From NCBI GenBank assembly GCA_030704615.1, contig CM060732.1, positions 34,329,053 through 34,393,052 of the forward strand: a stretch of 64,000 nt of DNA, read 5' to 3'. Source of the stretch: Takakia lepidozioides. Taxonomy: Eukaryota > Streptophyta > Takakiopsida > Takakiales > Takakiaceae. The position numbers and the translations under genes were made by a program. The notes beneath the pieces are model-generated. The model was not told where the DNA came from. It was given only the letters and a program-made list of their open reading frames with translations, and did not search any database. Of the stretch, positions 10,180-22,589 are shown piece by piece (the first letter of the stretch is position 1; each line of letters starts with the position of its first letter).

Positions 10180-11790
10180 GGGGGCCGGACATGGACTCAA
10201 ACCCTAGAGTTGATGAAGATGTGGTGCATGATGTGGCCATTGACTACTATGGGAGCGGCTGGCCACCTTCACGATGGACAACCGCAATCGCAAGGTGTGG
10301 CTTTTTCTCAATGTACAATGTGAAGAAGTTTGTCCATCTTGCAACAAAAAGGCTTAAAGCCAAATGCGCTTGCGACCTATGAGCAAATGATTGAGCAAGG
10401 GGTATTGCCCAACAAAGTCATGTTCATTTGCGTTCTCAAAGTATGTGTGAGCCTGGCAGCCCTGGAAAAGGGCAAACGGGTCCATGTTGCATCGATGTTG
10501 GAACAGAGTCATATTTGAATCTGGAGAATACTCTCGTTGATATGTATGCCAAGTGTGGGGCTGCAGCTGGCAAGTGGGGTGATCCCACAAAGGCGAGAGC
10601 AATGATGAAGGATAAAGGTGTCAAAAAAGAGGCAGGGCACAGCTGCATTGAGGTTGATAATCGGGTGCATAAGTTTACTGTGTGAATCGAGTGAATCTGA
10701 TGCAAAGAGAAGGTGTGAAGGCAGATAAGGTCATTTTCTTGTGCATCATGAATGCATGTTCCAGCCCATTGTTGATAGAGCAAGGCAAGCAGCTCCATGA
10801 GGGCATCATTAGAGCTGGATTTCAGTCAAATGTCAGTATGGGGAACGCCCTCGTCAACATGTATTGCAAATGGGGGGGGTGTGGAAGATGCACGGGAAGT
10901 GTTTGCAAAATTGCCCAAGCGCGATGTGATCTCATGGAATGAGATGATGGCTGGATTAGCTCAGCCAGGTCACACACAAGAGGCACTTGAACTATTGACA
11001 GTGCAGCAAAAGGATTCTACTGAGAAAATTCGCCCTTTACATACCAGAGTGGCTGAGCCTGAACAGGAACTACAAACCCTACATGTGATGATAGTTGGAC
11101 TCGGCAAGACTGCCAAGTCTGCTGAGGAGATGGTAGCTCCTCATGTGGGTAATGCAACGGTAGTTAATGCCAAAATTTTGTTGCTTCAAGGATTGCCGCA
11201 ATCACACCTGAAAGCTGTTGGAACAACTTGATCTTTTGGCGGCTGACTTAACTGAGTTCAAACATGAACAATGCAGCTCATAGCAGCAGGTAGCAGAGCT
11301 AGTCATGGGCAAAGAGGTGCATGGGGATATCATCAAAGCTGGAATTGTACCAAACATCATTCTGATCACTGCCCTGGCAGCTCTGGAAAAGAGGAAAGAG
11401 GTCCATGGCGACATCTTCAGAGCTGGATCGTACCAGATTTCATTTTGAACAACACCCTGGTGGACATGTTTGCAAAATGTGGGTGCATCTAGGATGCAAA
11501 GGGAGTGTTCAACACTATGGCTGAACAAGATGTGGCGTCGTGTAAGCCTGGCAGCCCTAGAGAAGGGCAAAGAGGTGCATGGGGATATCATCAAAGCTGG
11601 AAATACCAAATGTCATTCTAAACACTGCCCTGGCAGCTCTGGAAAAGGGGAAAGAGGTCCATGGCGACATCTTCAAAGCTGGAATTGTACCAGATGTCAT
11701 TTTGAACAACACCCTGGTGGACATGTTTGCAAAATGTGGGTGCATCTAGGATGCAAAGGGAGTGTTCAACACTATGGCTGAACAAGATGT
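10180..11790 (+). pseudogene. Shuffled, broken PPR (PLS/E class) gene fragments
   Basis: Pieces of plant PPR protein occur in changing frames: AALEKGKRVHV (about 10460), VDMYAKCG joined directly to an E-type tail GDPTKARAMMKDKGV...HSCIEVDNRVHKF (10535-10680), then LIEQGKQLHEGIIRAGF and EDAREVFAKLPKRDVISWNEMMAGLAQPGH (10760-10985). After a non-PPR stretch (about 11000-11290) come two copies of a KEVHGDIIKAG-type block. Stops and frameshifts occur throughout, and the tail precedes motifs that should come before it, so this is a rearranged mosaic rather than one decayed gene. Intact relatives include the gene at 24116-26038. PPR proteins bind organellar RNA; this copy cannot make one. Confidence 0.88.
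11307..11790 (+). repeat. 257-bp tandem duplication inside the PPR pseudogene
   Basis: The block starting GGGCAAAGAGGTGCATGG at 11307 recurs at 11565, and the end CTGAACAAGATGTG at 11521 recurs at 11778. Offsets are 256-258 bp. Both copies carry the same in-frame TAG in GGGTGCATCTAGGATGC, so the stop is older than the duplication. Confidence 0.9.
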
Positions 11791-11794
11791 GCCT

Positions 11795-13990
11795 TGGAAA
11801 GGGGAAAGAATTTGGTGGTGTGGAAGCAGGGTGACTTCGCCCATGGTATATATAGGCATTCTGTTCATTGCATGGCACGTGAAGGACCATGAGTTGCATA
11901 GTCTCAATTACCTGCACATGGGGGCGACCTGGTATGCGGTGCTCGAAGATGCAGCCCCTGCTCTTGAAGAAACTGTGCAAGTTCATGGTAATGCGCCCAA
12001 CTTGATCCACGAGGTAGTTCACTTTGCATTACACACAACTTTCATTGTTGGCTCCCTCCAGCAAATGCCCTTGTGTGAACAGAGTTGGTCTGCGAGATCT
12101 ATGTCTTGATTTGAACTCTTTTGGGTATCAGGGTTTTGAGATGGATGCACCTTGATGTATACTAGGAAATAGGATGGTTTGAGGGGCACACACTATAGAT
12201 GTGGAACTTCAGTTATCACTAAGATCCAGGTTTGAATTCAGACTAAGGAGGCTTTGTGCAAGTGCAGCTTTGAAGGGAGTTTCACACATAGGCATTCTGT
12301 GAAACAAACACGCCTGCTATCACTATTCTACTTTGATAAAAGCAACCTTGTATCTGACAAGACTTTGACTCCTCATCGCTTGTATGTCTGAATGTGCTCA
12401 TTAAGTAGGCGTTGCATGGCTTAAGTGTTTGTTGTATTATTTTGGTGTACAACATTTGCTATTTTTGAGTAAAATTGTCAACAAGTTTGATTCATTTGTC
12501 ATGGCACGTTATTGGCAGATGCTTTTGCACGTTTGGGGGAGAAGACAACTATATTGTCACCGGAAGTATTGGTTGCTGCAGATGTGCCACGTTGCAGGTT
12601 GGTCAAATTGCCCACATTTTGTCTTACTGTGACGTAAGTTAAGATGTTGAACTTGGAAGTGGAGGAAATGTTTATACATCCCTCTTTCTCAATTTGAGGA
12701 AGGCAATTTTTCTTCTTTTGATTGTTTTGATGAGAATGTCTTGGTATCTTTGTCATGCATGAGCTGGCGGATTTAGGATTGCAGCAAGTCTTTGGTTCTT
12801 TATAGGTGATGCTTCAATGATCTCACCGCTCCCTCCCCAAACTCCGTTGTCCGTCTATGTCAATGATTGGTGAGCCACCAACTCTTTGCAACCTTGTTGT
12901 GGGCTTTGCTTATCATCTGTTGGTGGTAGGCTTGTGCACAATGCTGGTGAGTATATTGTGACCTTCCCACGTCCCTATCATCTGGGCTTCAGCCATGGCG
13001 TGACCCCCAACTCCTACCTTATTTGTGAGTTGGTTATCAGCTGGTGGCAAATGATAATTTTGTTTCCTTTGAACTTAGCCCAGAGGTGTTCTTCTGTCAA
13101 ATGTATCTTTGGTACTAAGCCAGTAAAGAATCCCCTGCTACATGACATGCCTATTGCATGAATCAATGTCCTTTGAAGAACCATTGCAGCATAAGTGACC
13201 AGCTCTTTGCATCTCTGATGTACCATTTAAGGCTCTATTCCCAATAACACCCTTAGAGCTGGGTGCGAGGTTTCAGTCCACCAGGATTTATGAGACTAGA
13301 CCCAAATTGCCATGGGAATTGAATGTGGATTTATGTCCATTATTTATGAATTGTGAGGTTGATTTCAGACTGCTCCTCTAGCAGAAAGAGAGCGAGGGCT
13401 AAGACATGTGGATAAAGGGGCTGAGAGGAAATGTTCCTGATGGTATGGCATGGCAGCTCGGATGAGGCATCATGGAAGCATGCCGCAGAGTTATTGGATA
13501 ATGTGGCAGCACGGGGAGACCAATGGGTTTGAGGTGCCTTGCCTGTTCATAGCTGCCAAAGATGACCTTGAGCCTGATCCTGCTTGCATCCACAACTCTG
13601 AACGGGTGTGGATCCTACTTTTGTTCATGTGCATGGCTGTCTTGGCCATGGCAGATTTGTTAGTCTCAGAATTTCTTTCCTTTCCATTCATGAGGATTGT
13701 GTAGTCTGTCTTAAGGTGGGCATGTAGTGTGGATTTTGGTAATACATGACTAAGCTGCTCATACACCCTTATCTGCTGGTTTTCATTCACTACCCACTTT
13801 GGATTGGTAGCTGGCATGCACAGGCAGCCTGTTGCTAACCAGTGCTTGCTTGGGATATTATCTATTATGTTAGTTTGTTTCACATATGTCAATGTTGATG
13901 TTGCTATATTGCCTGAAAGCTTGCTCATGTATCTTCTGCCGTTTTCGGGCTGGATGGTAGTTGAAGGTGGGTGACCAAGTCCAGCCAAGC
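11795..13990. other. Unassigned intergenic stretch
   Basis: Open frames at 11762-12109 (+), 12886-13161 (+), 13450-13704 (+) and 13491-13988 (-) have no recognisable domain, and their codon texture is not convincing. No tRNA-like, LTR or inverted-repeat signal was seen. Some of it may be old 5' sequence of the following LINE. Confidence 0.35.
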
Positions 13991-13992
13991 CA

Positions 13993-16900
13993 GTGTATGC
14001 ATCTTCTGCTCAGGCATTTGGAAGTCTACTAAGACTTTGCAGCTTTGTGCATTCTCACGGCAAACATTTGTGCAAAGCTCTGCTCCTTGCCCCTATTGCC
14101 CCTCAAAGACTGCTCCCAGCTGGCTTTAGGAAGTCATCCCTCCATCCAAAACCCAGTGGCTACTTGCCTCACACCATTGATCTTCCACAAGCATCCACAC
14201 CCGACATTCTTGGTGATAGACAGAGACAACATGAACTTCGACTAGATATGGATCTCAGTACGTGACGTCCAATCCTTCATCTCCAAGAGCCCTATGGACA
14301 GCAGCCCAATTCCTACATTATGCAACAAAATAAATGATTACTTCCACACTAACCTCCCAATGTTATACTCTCTCCCATCCACTTTGGCAGTCGTCACCTA
14401 GGGAGCATACTCTGAGGCGTTTCCAGGCCTTTGTGATGACCTCACCCCTAACACACACATTCTAGCTATCATGGACGAAGACTCTCTTCTGGCATCTACC
14501 AGGTCAACTCTGCCAGGGGTTTGGCCTCAGGAAGATCACTACCAAGGCCTATATACTCAAAGCACATATCTGATCAGATCCAATGACACTTTACAGAACG
14601 CCTTCTCAGTTCTGCAAGCCATCTCTGAAGCCGGAAAAGAGGGAGAGAATGGAGCAGGGAAGAAGCAACGCTCGGTAGGCCTCATCAATGCAGCTCCAAG
14701 CCCAACAAACGCCGCATTCATCCCAGCTATATAGTGAACCTGCAGTTCACAACGCTCTTCTACCTTCCCCAACACCTACTCCAGTTGCATCCCTCCCGCT
14801 CTTTGTGAGTCCCCTATCCCCTACTTGGTCCATTCTTATTTGTTCTTCCATGTCAATCCTAAACTCCGTAGCAAATGCAAGATCCTATGCCTCCGACCTA
14901 TCATTTCTCTCCTATCCTCTTGGAAGATCCTACCCTCCATAACCTACCCGCCCTCGCAAGATGATTTTGCTCGAATCCTAGGTCCTCACCCCCTACCTCT
15001 CCAGTCTCCAATTTCCATTAAGACATCGCTATTGCACACTGGAAGATTCATACCTTTAAACTACTCGAGAATCCCTCTCAACATTTCTCTCAGTACCCCA
15101 GTCATATTTGTCCTCCTCAATAAACCAATTTACACTGCAACCATAAGCCATTTTTGGTCACCCTCCTTTATTCCGTCCGACAAACGAATTAGAGTCCGAT
15201 TCTTTGCATCCAAGCCATCAAAGAGTCAAGTCCCCTCAGCGTGTCGCCAGCCCTAGACGCATGTTAGTTTATCCTCTTGGAATATCCGTGGCCTCGGTTT
15301 GGATGAGATGGCTCTAAAACAAATTAAGCTATCGGCGTGGCTGAGACCACTACTCCCTTCTTTCTCTATTGTCTTGCTTCAGGAACGCAAACTATGCGAT
15401 AGGAAAATTAGAAACCTTACAAACCAACTCTGGCCTAAAGATTCAGCTATTTGGAAACCCTCCTATGAAGGTTCAAGGGGAGGCACAGCCATCCTCCTCT
15501 CGCCTTCCCTAAAGTAGTTTCTCATTAAAGACGAAGTCTGGGAGGAAGGGAGAGTGCAATTCTGCTCTCTCCTCTTTCCCAATGACTCTGAGCCAATTGG
15601 CTTCATTAACATTTATGCTCCAAATGAACCAGCTCCTAAAGCCGCACTTTGGGACAAAACCCGCCACCTAATGTCTCTCCATATCGACATCAGTAGATGG
15701 GTCATGGCTAGAGACTTCAACATGGTAGAAAATGAATGTGATTGGAAAGGCAAAGGCCCCCACCACCTCAGCCCCGAGGAAAACTCAGCCTCGCAATGTC
15801 TGTTGCAAACCCACATCCTAGCAGAAATAGACCGTCCGCCGTTATATCGCGTAGGCACCTCCCCATTCTTCACCTGGACCAACAACAGAGATGTCAACGA
15901 TCTTAGCATGGCTAGACTGGATAGATTTTACACCTCTCTCTCGCTTTCACTGGCCACCTTCTCTTGCCCCCAGGAACCCATACCCCTTGGTTTTGATCAC
16001 GCTCTCATCTCAGCCATTCTCAAGCTCCCCAACTCTCATCCCAGAGGAAGAGGAGTCTACAAGCTTAACTCTTCCCACCTCAAAATACCATCATTCGTGG
16101 AAAGCTTAAAGACAACATGGTTGGCATCTGGCAATCTGTTCCATTGCCCAATTGCTAGATTCCAAAGAAAGCTAGCAGTGGTATGCAAGGTTAGTCAGTC
16201 CCTCAGCCAGGAGATAACAGCCTCTCAGAAAAAAAAAAAAAATCCCAAGCACTTCAAAAATGTTTGGGGATCTGCCAGAAAAAGATTGAGGCCCACTCTT
16301 GTGATGCACACACATTTCAAACCTATCTAGAGGCAAGATACAACTTGGACCAATTCAATCTCCTCAAGGAAAAGAAAATGAAGATGCAAGCAGACATAAA
16401 CTGGTCAACCAAAGGAGAAAAGATGTCCAAATACTTCTTCTAGAAACTGAAACTCCGTAGGGCAAGCCAAGCCATTTCCGAGCTCTACACATACCCTCTC
16501 CAGACCTCAACTTCTCCTGTTCCTAGGAAAATGTGTGAAGCTGTTTTCAACCATTTTTCCCCATTGTTTTAGGCCGATCCAAAAGATCACCTCTTCCAGG
16601 ACAGACTTTGGGATCGCCTCCGGACCATCCCTCAATCTCTTCCTACAGAAAATAGTGAGGAGCTTGAAAATGACTTTGAGCCCCAAGAGATAGAGAAAGC
16701 CCTCAAAACCATGAACAACAACAACGCTCCAGGGCTTGATGGTATGCGTGTGGAATTCTTCAAGGCATTATGTCCCTCCATCTCTAAGGACTTATGTGAC
16801 ATGGCCAACGCCATTAAGGGCCGAGGCTTCATGCCCGAGACCATGAACCAAGGCATCATTACCCCTACTCTACAAGAAAGGGGATAGGGCATCGCTCAAC

Positions 16901-17740
16901 AATTACAGGCCAATCACTCTCCTCAACGTCACATACAAAATTATAGCCAAGACACTAGCTCTGAGGCTTCAGCCCCTGCTCCCCTCCATGATCAGGACAG
17001 GACAGGCTGGCTATGTTAAAGGAAGATTCATTCTGGACAATGTTCTTCTGGCCCAGGAAGCTTCGGCTTATGCAGCCAGCTCTGGCCAAGCACTGGCTCT
17101 TTGGTTGATAGATTTTGAAAAGGCCTTTGACAGAGTGGATTGGTCCTTCCTCATGGCAGTTAGAACTAAAGAAGTCAGGTCCTCCCCCAGCTTCTGTCAA
17201 TGGGTGCAAATCCTGCTGCAAGGATCCACCAGCAGGGTCTCTATTAATGGTCACTTTTCCAAGCCCTTCCAGCTCCAAAGGTCAGTGAGGCAAGGTTGCC
17301 CACTCGCTCCTTTCAAGTTTTCGTGGCGGTGCTTTGGGCTATATGCTAGAGAACAATCCTCAAGTTAAAGGGCTTAAGCTGCAAAATCCCAAAACTAGCA
17401 TTTGGCGACAGGTAAAGGACTCCATGTTCGTAGATGACACCTTCCTTCTTATTGAGGCTAACCAATCATCCTTGGAAGCGGCGGCGGATACCCTGTCCAA
17501 CTTTTGTAGTGTTTCATGATTCAAAGTGAATTGGAGCAAGACTAAAGCCCTTCTTTTAGGTGACCTCTCCAAGTCTACCATAGGAGGCAATCCAACCTGG
17601 GGCGCCCACCTAGGACTAACTTGGCTCAAGGAAGGCGAACCCACTACATTGTTGGGTCACACATTTGGTATCAATTTAACAGATAACCAAAGATTGCAGG
17701 CCACGATGAAGAGACTCAAGCACCAGCTTTTTTACTAGGC
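13993..17740 (+). mobile_element. LINE (L1-type), ORF2 endonuclease and reverse transcriptase, disabled
   Basis: After about 1.2 kb of coding-like sequence with stops, an AP-endonuclease-like domain runs from about 15258 to 16110: SSWNIRGLG, LLQERKL, GFINIYAPN, ARDFNMVENECDW (normally GGDFN), ARLDRF and FDHALIS. The reverse transcriptase follows from about 16660: NNAPGLDG, NYRPITLLN, RTGQAGYVKGRFILDN, LIDFEKAFDRVDW, SVRQGCPL and FVDDT (usually FADD) at about 17430. In-frame stops (for example TAG near 15514 and TGA near 17517) and frameshifts break it. The RNase H-like and zf-RVT end is missing at about 17740, so the element is truncated at 3'. It is a plant non-LTR retrotransposon and not mobile as it stands. 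Confidence 0.9.
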
Positions 17741-17879
17741 TTAGTTTTCACTTTAAAAACAATCTTTTTTGCATTTGAGTTGAACTAATAAAGTAAAGAT
17801 AATCAAGTCTAGTTTCTATTCCACTTTATGATGAATCAAAATTCCAATTATTGAATCTTTCCTCCCAAAAAGAATTTAC

Positions 17880-20795
17880 AGGAGTATGAGGATGTCGTGC
17901 TCCGCGTTTTGCGGTGAGAGGAACAAGGACTTAGCCGTTTCAAGGCTAGACCTTCTTCAGTCTTCTCTTAGACTGCGGTCCTTCCCTTCATCCCCTCTTA
18001 GGATTATTCCTACACTTCTCCATCGCCCTCCGCCTTCTGGGCAGTCTCATCGGGCTTTCTTCATCGACTTCTTAAAATAGAAAGGAGAGGCCATGGCTAG
18101 GCCTGCTTCCAGATGATTGCGTGCTCAACATGCTCTTCCTTCTCTTGCTAGCCATTCATTCTTGTCTCCGCCATCTTTTGATGAATGTGCACTCTGTAAG
18201 GTGTTCTCATCTCACACGCTCGACATTTGATGCATTTGCGGCGCTATTCATTCTTCTCTGCAACTAAGATTAATGCCTACAGCGGAGTTTCACGCCACTA
18301 TCTTTGGATGGGCTCTCGGATGTAACTGTCTGGCACCTTACTTGCATTGCTTATCTCTCTTTTCTCTCCTCTTTGTTGTCCTGTCTATTTCGGCGATTTC
18401 GCAGCTTGGAAGGTTTTCCATAGTGTTGCTGCTCCTTCTTCTCTGGTGTTGTTCTCACCAAACCCAAGTATCTATGGCCTACGTTCAGGCTGCTGCCCAT
18501 GCATATGGCCCTAGGAGGGATAATAAGAGACAGGAAAGGGGCAGGCACCCTGGGAGAAGACCTGCGCCCGGGCCAGGCCTGCTCGGAATGGGCCCAAGGC
18601 CTCATTTTTCCCCGCCTAGACCGCAACCCAATGGAGTGAGGTGGCGGCCCCCGTCGATGAATCTCAACCCATTCTGCAGTTGAACATGGGCATCATAAAA
18701 GAGCAATCGAAGATGATGTCTGAGCAAGGGATTCTTCTCTACTTCCCCGGAAGAGTTCGAGACAGAGCCTTTGTAAGGAAATGGGCATATGAAAACCTAG
18801 GAGTGGGATGAGATCTTACCTTGCATTTTTGTGTGGCCCTGGGTAGAGGGTTCTTCTCTCTAATGTTCAGCTCTCACGATCAGGTGGAGAAAGCCTTGAG
18901 GTTTAATGTCTCCCTCTCCAAGTGTAGGTATATATATTCCCTTGGTCGCTTGAATGGGGCCATAAAGGAGGGCTAACTTGCAAGCCCAGAGTGTTGGCTT
19001 TGCCCTTCCTCCCAGGGAATTATCTTCGCTCTCTCCCGGAGATTGGGGCGCACTTTGGCGCTTTCATAGGAGTAATGAATGTCTTTGAGCAGGTTGAGAT
19101 TTGGGCATCGACAACGACCTGGCATCTTATGAGGCCCAAAGAGACGGTGGTGTGCCTCATCTGGTGGTGATAATGTTGGAATCGGCTGCTATAGTCTCTT
19201 CTGTAAGACTTCCCACTCTAGACAATTCGTTTGTCTCTGTATCTGTTCAAGAGGTGATTATTAATATTTCCACTGTAATGCAGAAGGCCATGTCAAGGCA
19301 GAATGCCCGGTCCTTCTGAGATCAAAAGCGAATGTGGTCTCCTCTCTGGATAATGCGGGGTTGGGTACTTCCCATGGCCCCGATGTGGGTCTTTCCCTCA
19401 AGAGATCAAAGGTGACTCCCCCGGCGCCTCCGCCGGCAAAGAGAACCCGTCTGGAACTCTCCCCGGCTTCGATAAACCCAAGGGTCTATCTGCTGTCTTC
19501 TCCCTCACAGGGTGCGCAAATCATCTCGGATGACATTCCAGCTTTGTTCCTCATCACCTCGCCGAGTGGAAGACAGAGTCTGGCTGCCTCCTGCCTCCAG
19601 CTCAGGTATTTCGCGGACGTGGAATTACAGGATGCTTCGTACCTCGTGGGAGGACAGTCGATGGCCATTAATATCTCCCCAATTATTTTTGAGTTCCCAG
19701 AAAGATCCCCGTCCATTCTGCTCTCTGGAAACAACAAAATTGCCTCGGCATGGATCACGAAGAAGGATATTCTCTCAGTGACCTTGGGGACGGAGCTTGA
19801 GCTCATTTTTAGCAAGATCCGCGAGATCTTTGCTTCATCTTTTCCACTATTTGATCTTTCATCTAAGTTTGCTGTTTATTTTGGCTCCAGGATTCACCAA
19901 TCAGCTTCCAATAAGAAACTGTTTTTCGTGCAAGTTCTTCATCTTCTAAGGTTATCTGATATGTCCAACTTGCAGCCAGCAGAAGTGGGTACATAAGTGG
20001 ATATATGGAAGCTCGGTTCTTGTGGAACTCAGGAACTCTCACAGGGATATTTGAGTGATGATACAACTCTAATAATGAGACATGGAAGATTGGATGGATG
20101 CGCATACTAGTGCATCAGGTAGGCCCTTTCTGGAGGCAACCTATGAAGCAGGCAAAACCCTATTGGAGGCTTTCCGCTCATCGCAAAAATACGCTCGCAA
20201 TAGCGAAAAATCGGCCCCATCGGATGACCTGGCTGTAGTCCCTACTCTAGATGCAGACAATACTTCATTCTGCTTGGCCCCCTTGGATCTTGCTATCCCG
20301 TCCCCCATCGCTACTTCTCGATGTGCGCAACGAAGGAGACAACAACTTTTCACTAGCTTTGATAACGCCTGGGGAAAATGGACCATCATCTACACAAGGA
20401 CATCATACTCATTGATTGTCTAGAACGACAGCATGCCGCCATGTTGGCAGCTCCACTAGCGCCCATGTACATAACTACATACTACTTATAATTGTCTACT
20501 ATCTATGGAGCAGGAAGAATCAGATAGGAATTGGAGGCATAAGAGAACCTCCAAAAAAGGCAAATCCACATCTCACCTCTCTTTTGATTCCTCTGGACGC
20601 ACAATCAATGAGCCTCTGTAGTCTTGTATTGCTGCTATGGACCTACTCATCCTTAGTCTCCTGCAGCGTCTCTCAGATTTGGGCACGGGGCTGTGTCTCC
20701 TTTATCATCCTTACGGTTGTTTTCTCCCGAGGTTATTTTTTTCTCAGTTTTATTAATAAAATTTGTCAGGGCTCAAAAATATATATATATATTTA
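17880..20795 (+). mobile_element. Second LINE: 5' region, ORF1 (DUF4283-like with zinc knuckle) and 3' end
   Basis: A C/T-rich leader (17880-18270) is followed by ORF1-like coding: ILLYFPGRVRDRAFVRKWAYE (about 18730-18795) continues in broken frame to about 19150, as in the DUF4283 region of plant LINE gag-like proteins. At about 19270-19315 lies a CCHC knuckle FHCNAEGHVKAEC whose first cysteine appears replaced by Tyr. A further open block 19334-19996 is rich in proline and serine. The end at 20680-20790 belongs to the shared LINE 3'-tail family. ORF2 is absent between, so the copy is internally deleted or composite; an antisense gypsy piece interrupts it at 19870-20105. Confidence 0.75.
19870..20105 (-). 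mobile_element. Ty3/gypsy integrase C-terminus/chromodomain remnant
   Basis: On the minus strand RIHPIFHVSLLELYHHS (20102 downwards) closely resembles the conserved IHPVFHVSLL motif at the end of gypsy integrases. It is followed by DEELARKTVSYWKLIGESW, which resembles a decayed chromodomain. It is a short fragment lying within LINE sequence. Confidence 0.65.
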
Positions 20796-20829
20796 ATAGC
20801 AATTACCAATTCAATGGGTCAAGAGTCAA

Positions 20830-20930
20830 GAGGAACGTGTATGCCATATGCGCCAGCATGGTGGGTGCACGCCAAGTACTTGACAAAATGCCTCAACGGG
20901 ATGCGTATACAATTTGTTCTTCAGCATAGT
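20830..20930 (+). pseudogene. Tiny PPR fragment
   Basis: VYAICASMVGARQVLDKMPQRDAYT resembles part of a PPR motif (GS..DARQVFDKMPERD). It lies directly after the LINE 3' tail and suggests the LINE landed in PPR-derived sequence. Too short to say more. Confidence 0.55.
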
Positions 20931-21008
20931 TTTTCTATCGAATTTTTCAACTTAAAAACTTTCTTTGACTTTTAAATATACTAAACTGTTTTTCATTGTG
21001 ATTTACAC

Positions 21009-22054
21009 GAGTGTTGTGCGGGTGTATTGATTTCCCTTAGGGTATAAGTAAATTATTTTTGTAAAATCATTTACCCTCCGGATATGGATAAATTGAAATC
21101 TCAAAAATTTATTTACCCTCCGGGTATGGGTAAATTAACTTTTCAGATTTCTATATAACCCCCGGGTATGGATATACATGCCAAAATATACCATGAGGGT
21201 ATGAATAGTTTCCGGGTATGGATAGTTATTTCCATTAATATATAATTTAATGGTTTTAAAGAATGTATAATGTTCTTCAATAAAAAAAAAAAAATCTATG
21301 GTAAAAGAGAAAATTGATAAGATATTGCATAATATGTTGGTGTTAATTTCCAATGCAAGATTGAGATTATAAAAAAAGCACATCGGCTGGTAGCTCAGCT
21401 GGTAAGTGCACAATGTGTCACTTAGGTGGTTCGGGGTTCGAACCCGCTGCCCTGCCCCGTTTGTGGGATTGTTTTGTGACGGTATGTCTGGGCGTTCATC
21501 GTACCGTAGGTCTCATGGCCCATAAATGAAAGGGGGGCCTGAATTGTGGGCTGTCGCTGATTTCCTTAAATAAATAAATAAATAAAAACCCCTCAAGGAC
21601 CTAAATTGTGGGCTGTCAGGTTTCCTTTTATATATATATATATATGCGAGATCTGAAGAGGTATTGTTTGGATTATACGACATTTAAGGAATGATATATA
21701 TGTAACCTTTTTTTTAGCTGTGATTGGAGCTTTCTGATAGCTCAAGGCTCCCTAACAACACAACAAAAAGAGAAAAGACCTAGCACATAAAGGCTATGAA
21801 GGCACATAAAGGCCCTTTTATACCCTCATTATATATACCCTTCATTTCAACATATACCCTTCAGGAAAGTAGGGTATATTGAGGGTCTTGATGCAGGGTA
21901 AATATAAGGATAAGGGTATATCATAAAAATATACCCTGATATAAGGGTATCCATCCGGATACCTAAACTTGCCACACCAGGGTATACATATATCAATATA
22001 CCCTGATATACCCGGCGGGTATATCAGGGTAATTCATATACCCGCCCAACACTG
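21009..22054. mobile_element. hAT-like non-autonomous element 'D' (GGGTAT-filled)
   Basis: The ends are inverted: GAGTGTTGTGCGGGT at the left, and the complement of CAGTGTTGGGCGGGT at the right. Both sides are flanked by the same 8 bp, ATTTACAC (21001-21008 and 22055-22062). YARNG-type ends and 8-bp target duplications are hallmarks of the hAT superfamily. The interior holds many GGGTATA/TATACCC motifs near both ends. There is no transposase. A SINE sits inside (21384-21600), so the element is older than that insertion. Confidence 0.88.
21384..21600 (+). mobile_element. tRNA-derived SINE (family 1), best preserved copy
   Basis: TGGTAGCTCAGCTGG at about 21391 is a clean A box and GGGTTCGAACCC near 21432 a clean B box, i.e. 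an internal RNA polymerase III promoter. The tRNA-like head is followed by about 130 bp of unrelated body and a (TAAA)n tail at about 21570-21590. Part of the body end is repeated right after it (GGACCTAAATTGTGGGCTGTC near 21597). It sits inside hAT-like element D. Confidence 0.88.
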
Positions 22055-22384
22055 ATTTACACCCAAGGTAAAATTTTCATAAATTTTGGATATTTATTGT
22101 AATTGATATCATGTTTTGAAGATATTAAGCTTAAGAAAATCATAATATTACAATTTTTATGAAAAATTCAAGATTTATAGTAAATATATTAGGTTCATCT
22201 ATGAAAATTATTAAAAATTTTTTTTTTCTCAAATTCAAGACAGGAAGATCGAAGTTGGACGGACGGTACATTGAGAAGGGGATGGGCGTTTAGGGGTTAA
22301 CATTTACAACTACTTTCACAAGTAAGTGTCCACTTACCTTCGTGGAAGTAATAGTAACATATAGATAAAAGATAAAGATTCTTT

Positions 22385-22585
22385 AACGTCCAGTGAATTT
22401 ACATACTGCTCATTCACAAGGCCATCACAGAGCCTACTGCTCAACACCAGGCCATCGAGGGCCCAATAAAAGGACACATGTTGAAGGATTGAACCCAGGA
22501 TCACCTAGGTTATGCACAGGCAAGGCACAAACACCAAACCACTGGGCTACCTGCTCAAGTGCGGGTAGCACCTCCATAGAGAAGA
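22385..22585 (-). mobile_element. tRNA-derived SINE-like copy (family 2)
   Basis: On the minus strand GTAGCCCAGTGGTTTGGTG (near 22550) is A-box-like and CCTGGGTTCAATCC (near 22490) is B-box-like. The spacing of about 50 bp fits a tRNA origin. A decayed relative lies at about 31225-31290 (GCATAGGCAAAGGCACAAACACC shared). Confidence 0.65.
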
Positions 22586-22589
22586 CGCC

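Noticed and set aside
13491-13988. 165-codon minus-strand open frame
   Set aside because: No domain, no splice context and unconvincing composition.
21390-21460. tRNA gene
   Set aside because: A and B boxes are clear, but no acceptor-stem pairing or proper 3' end; body and TAAA tail show a SINE.
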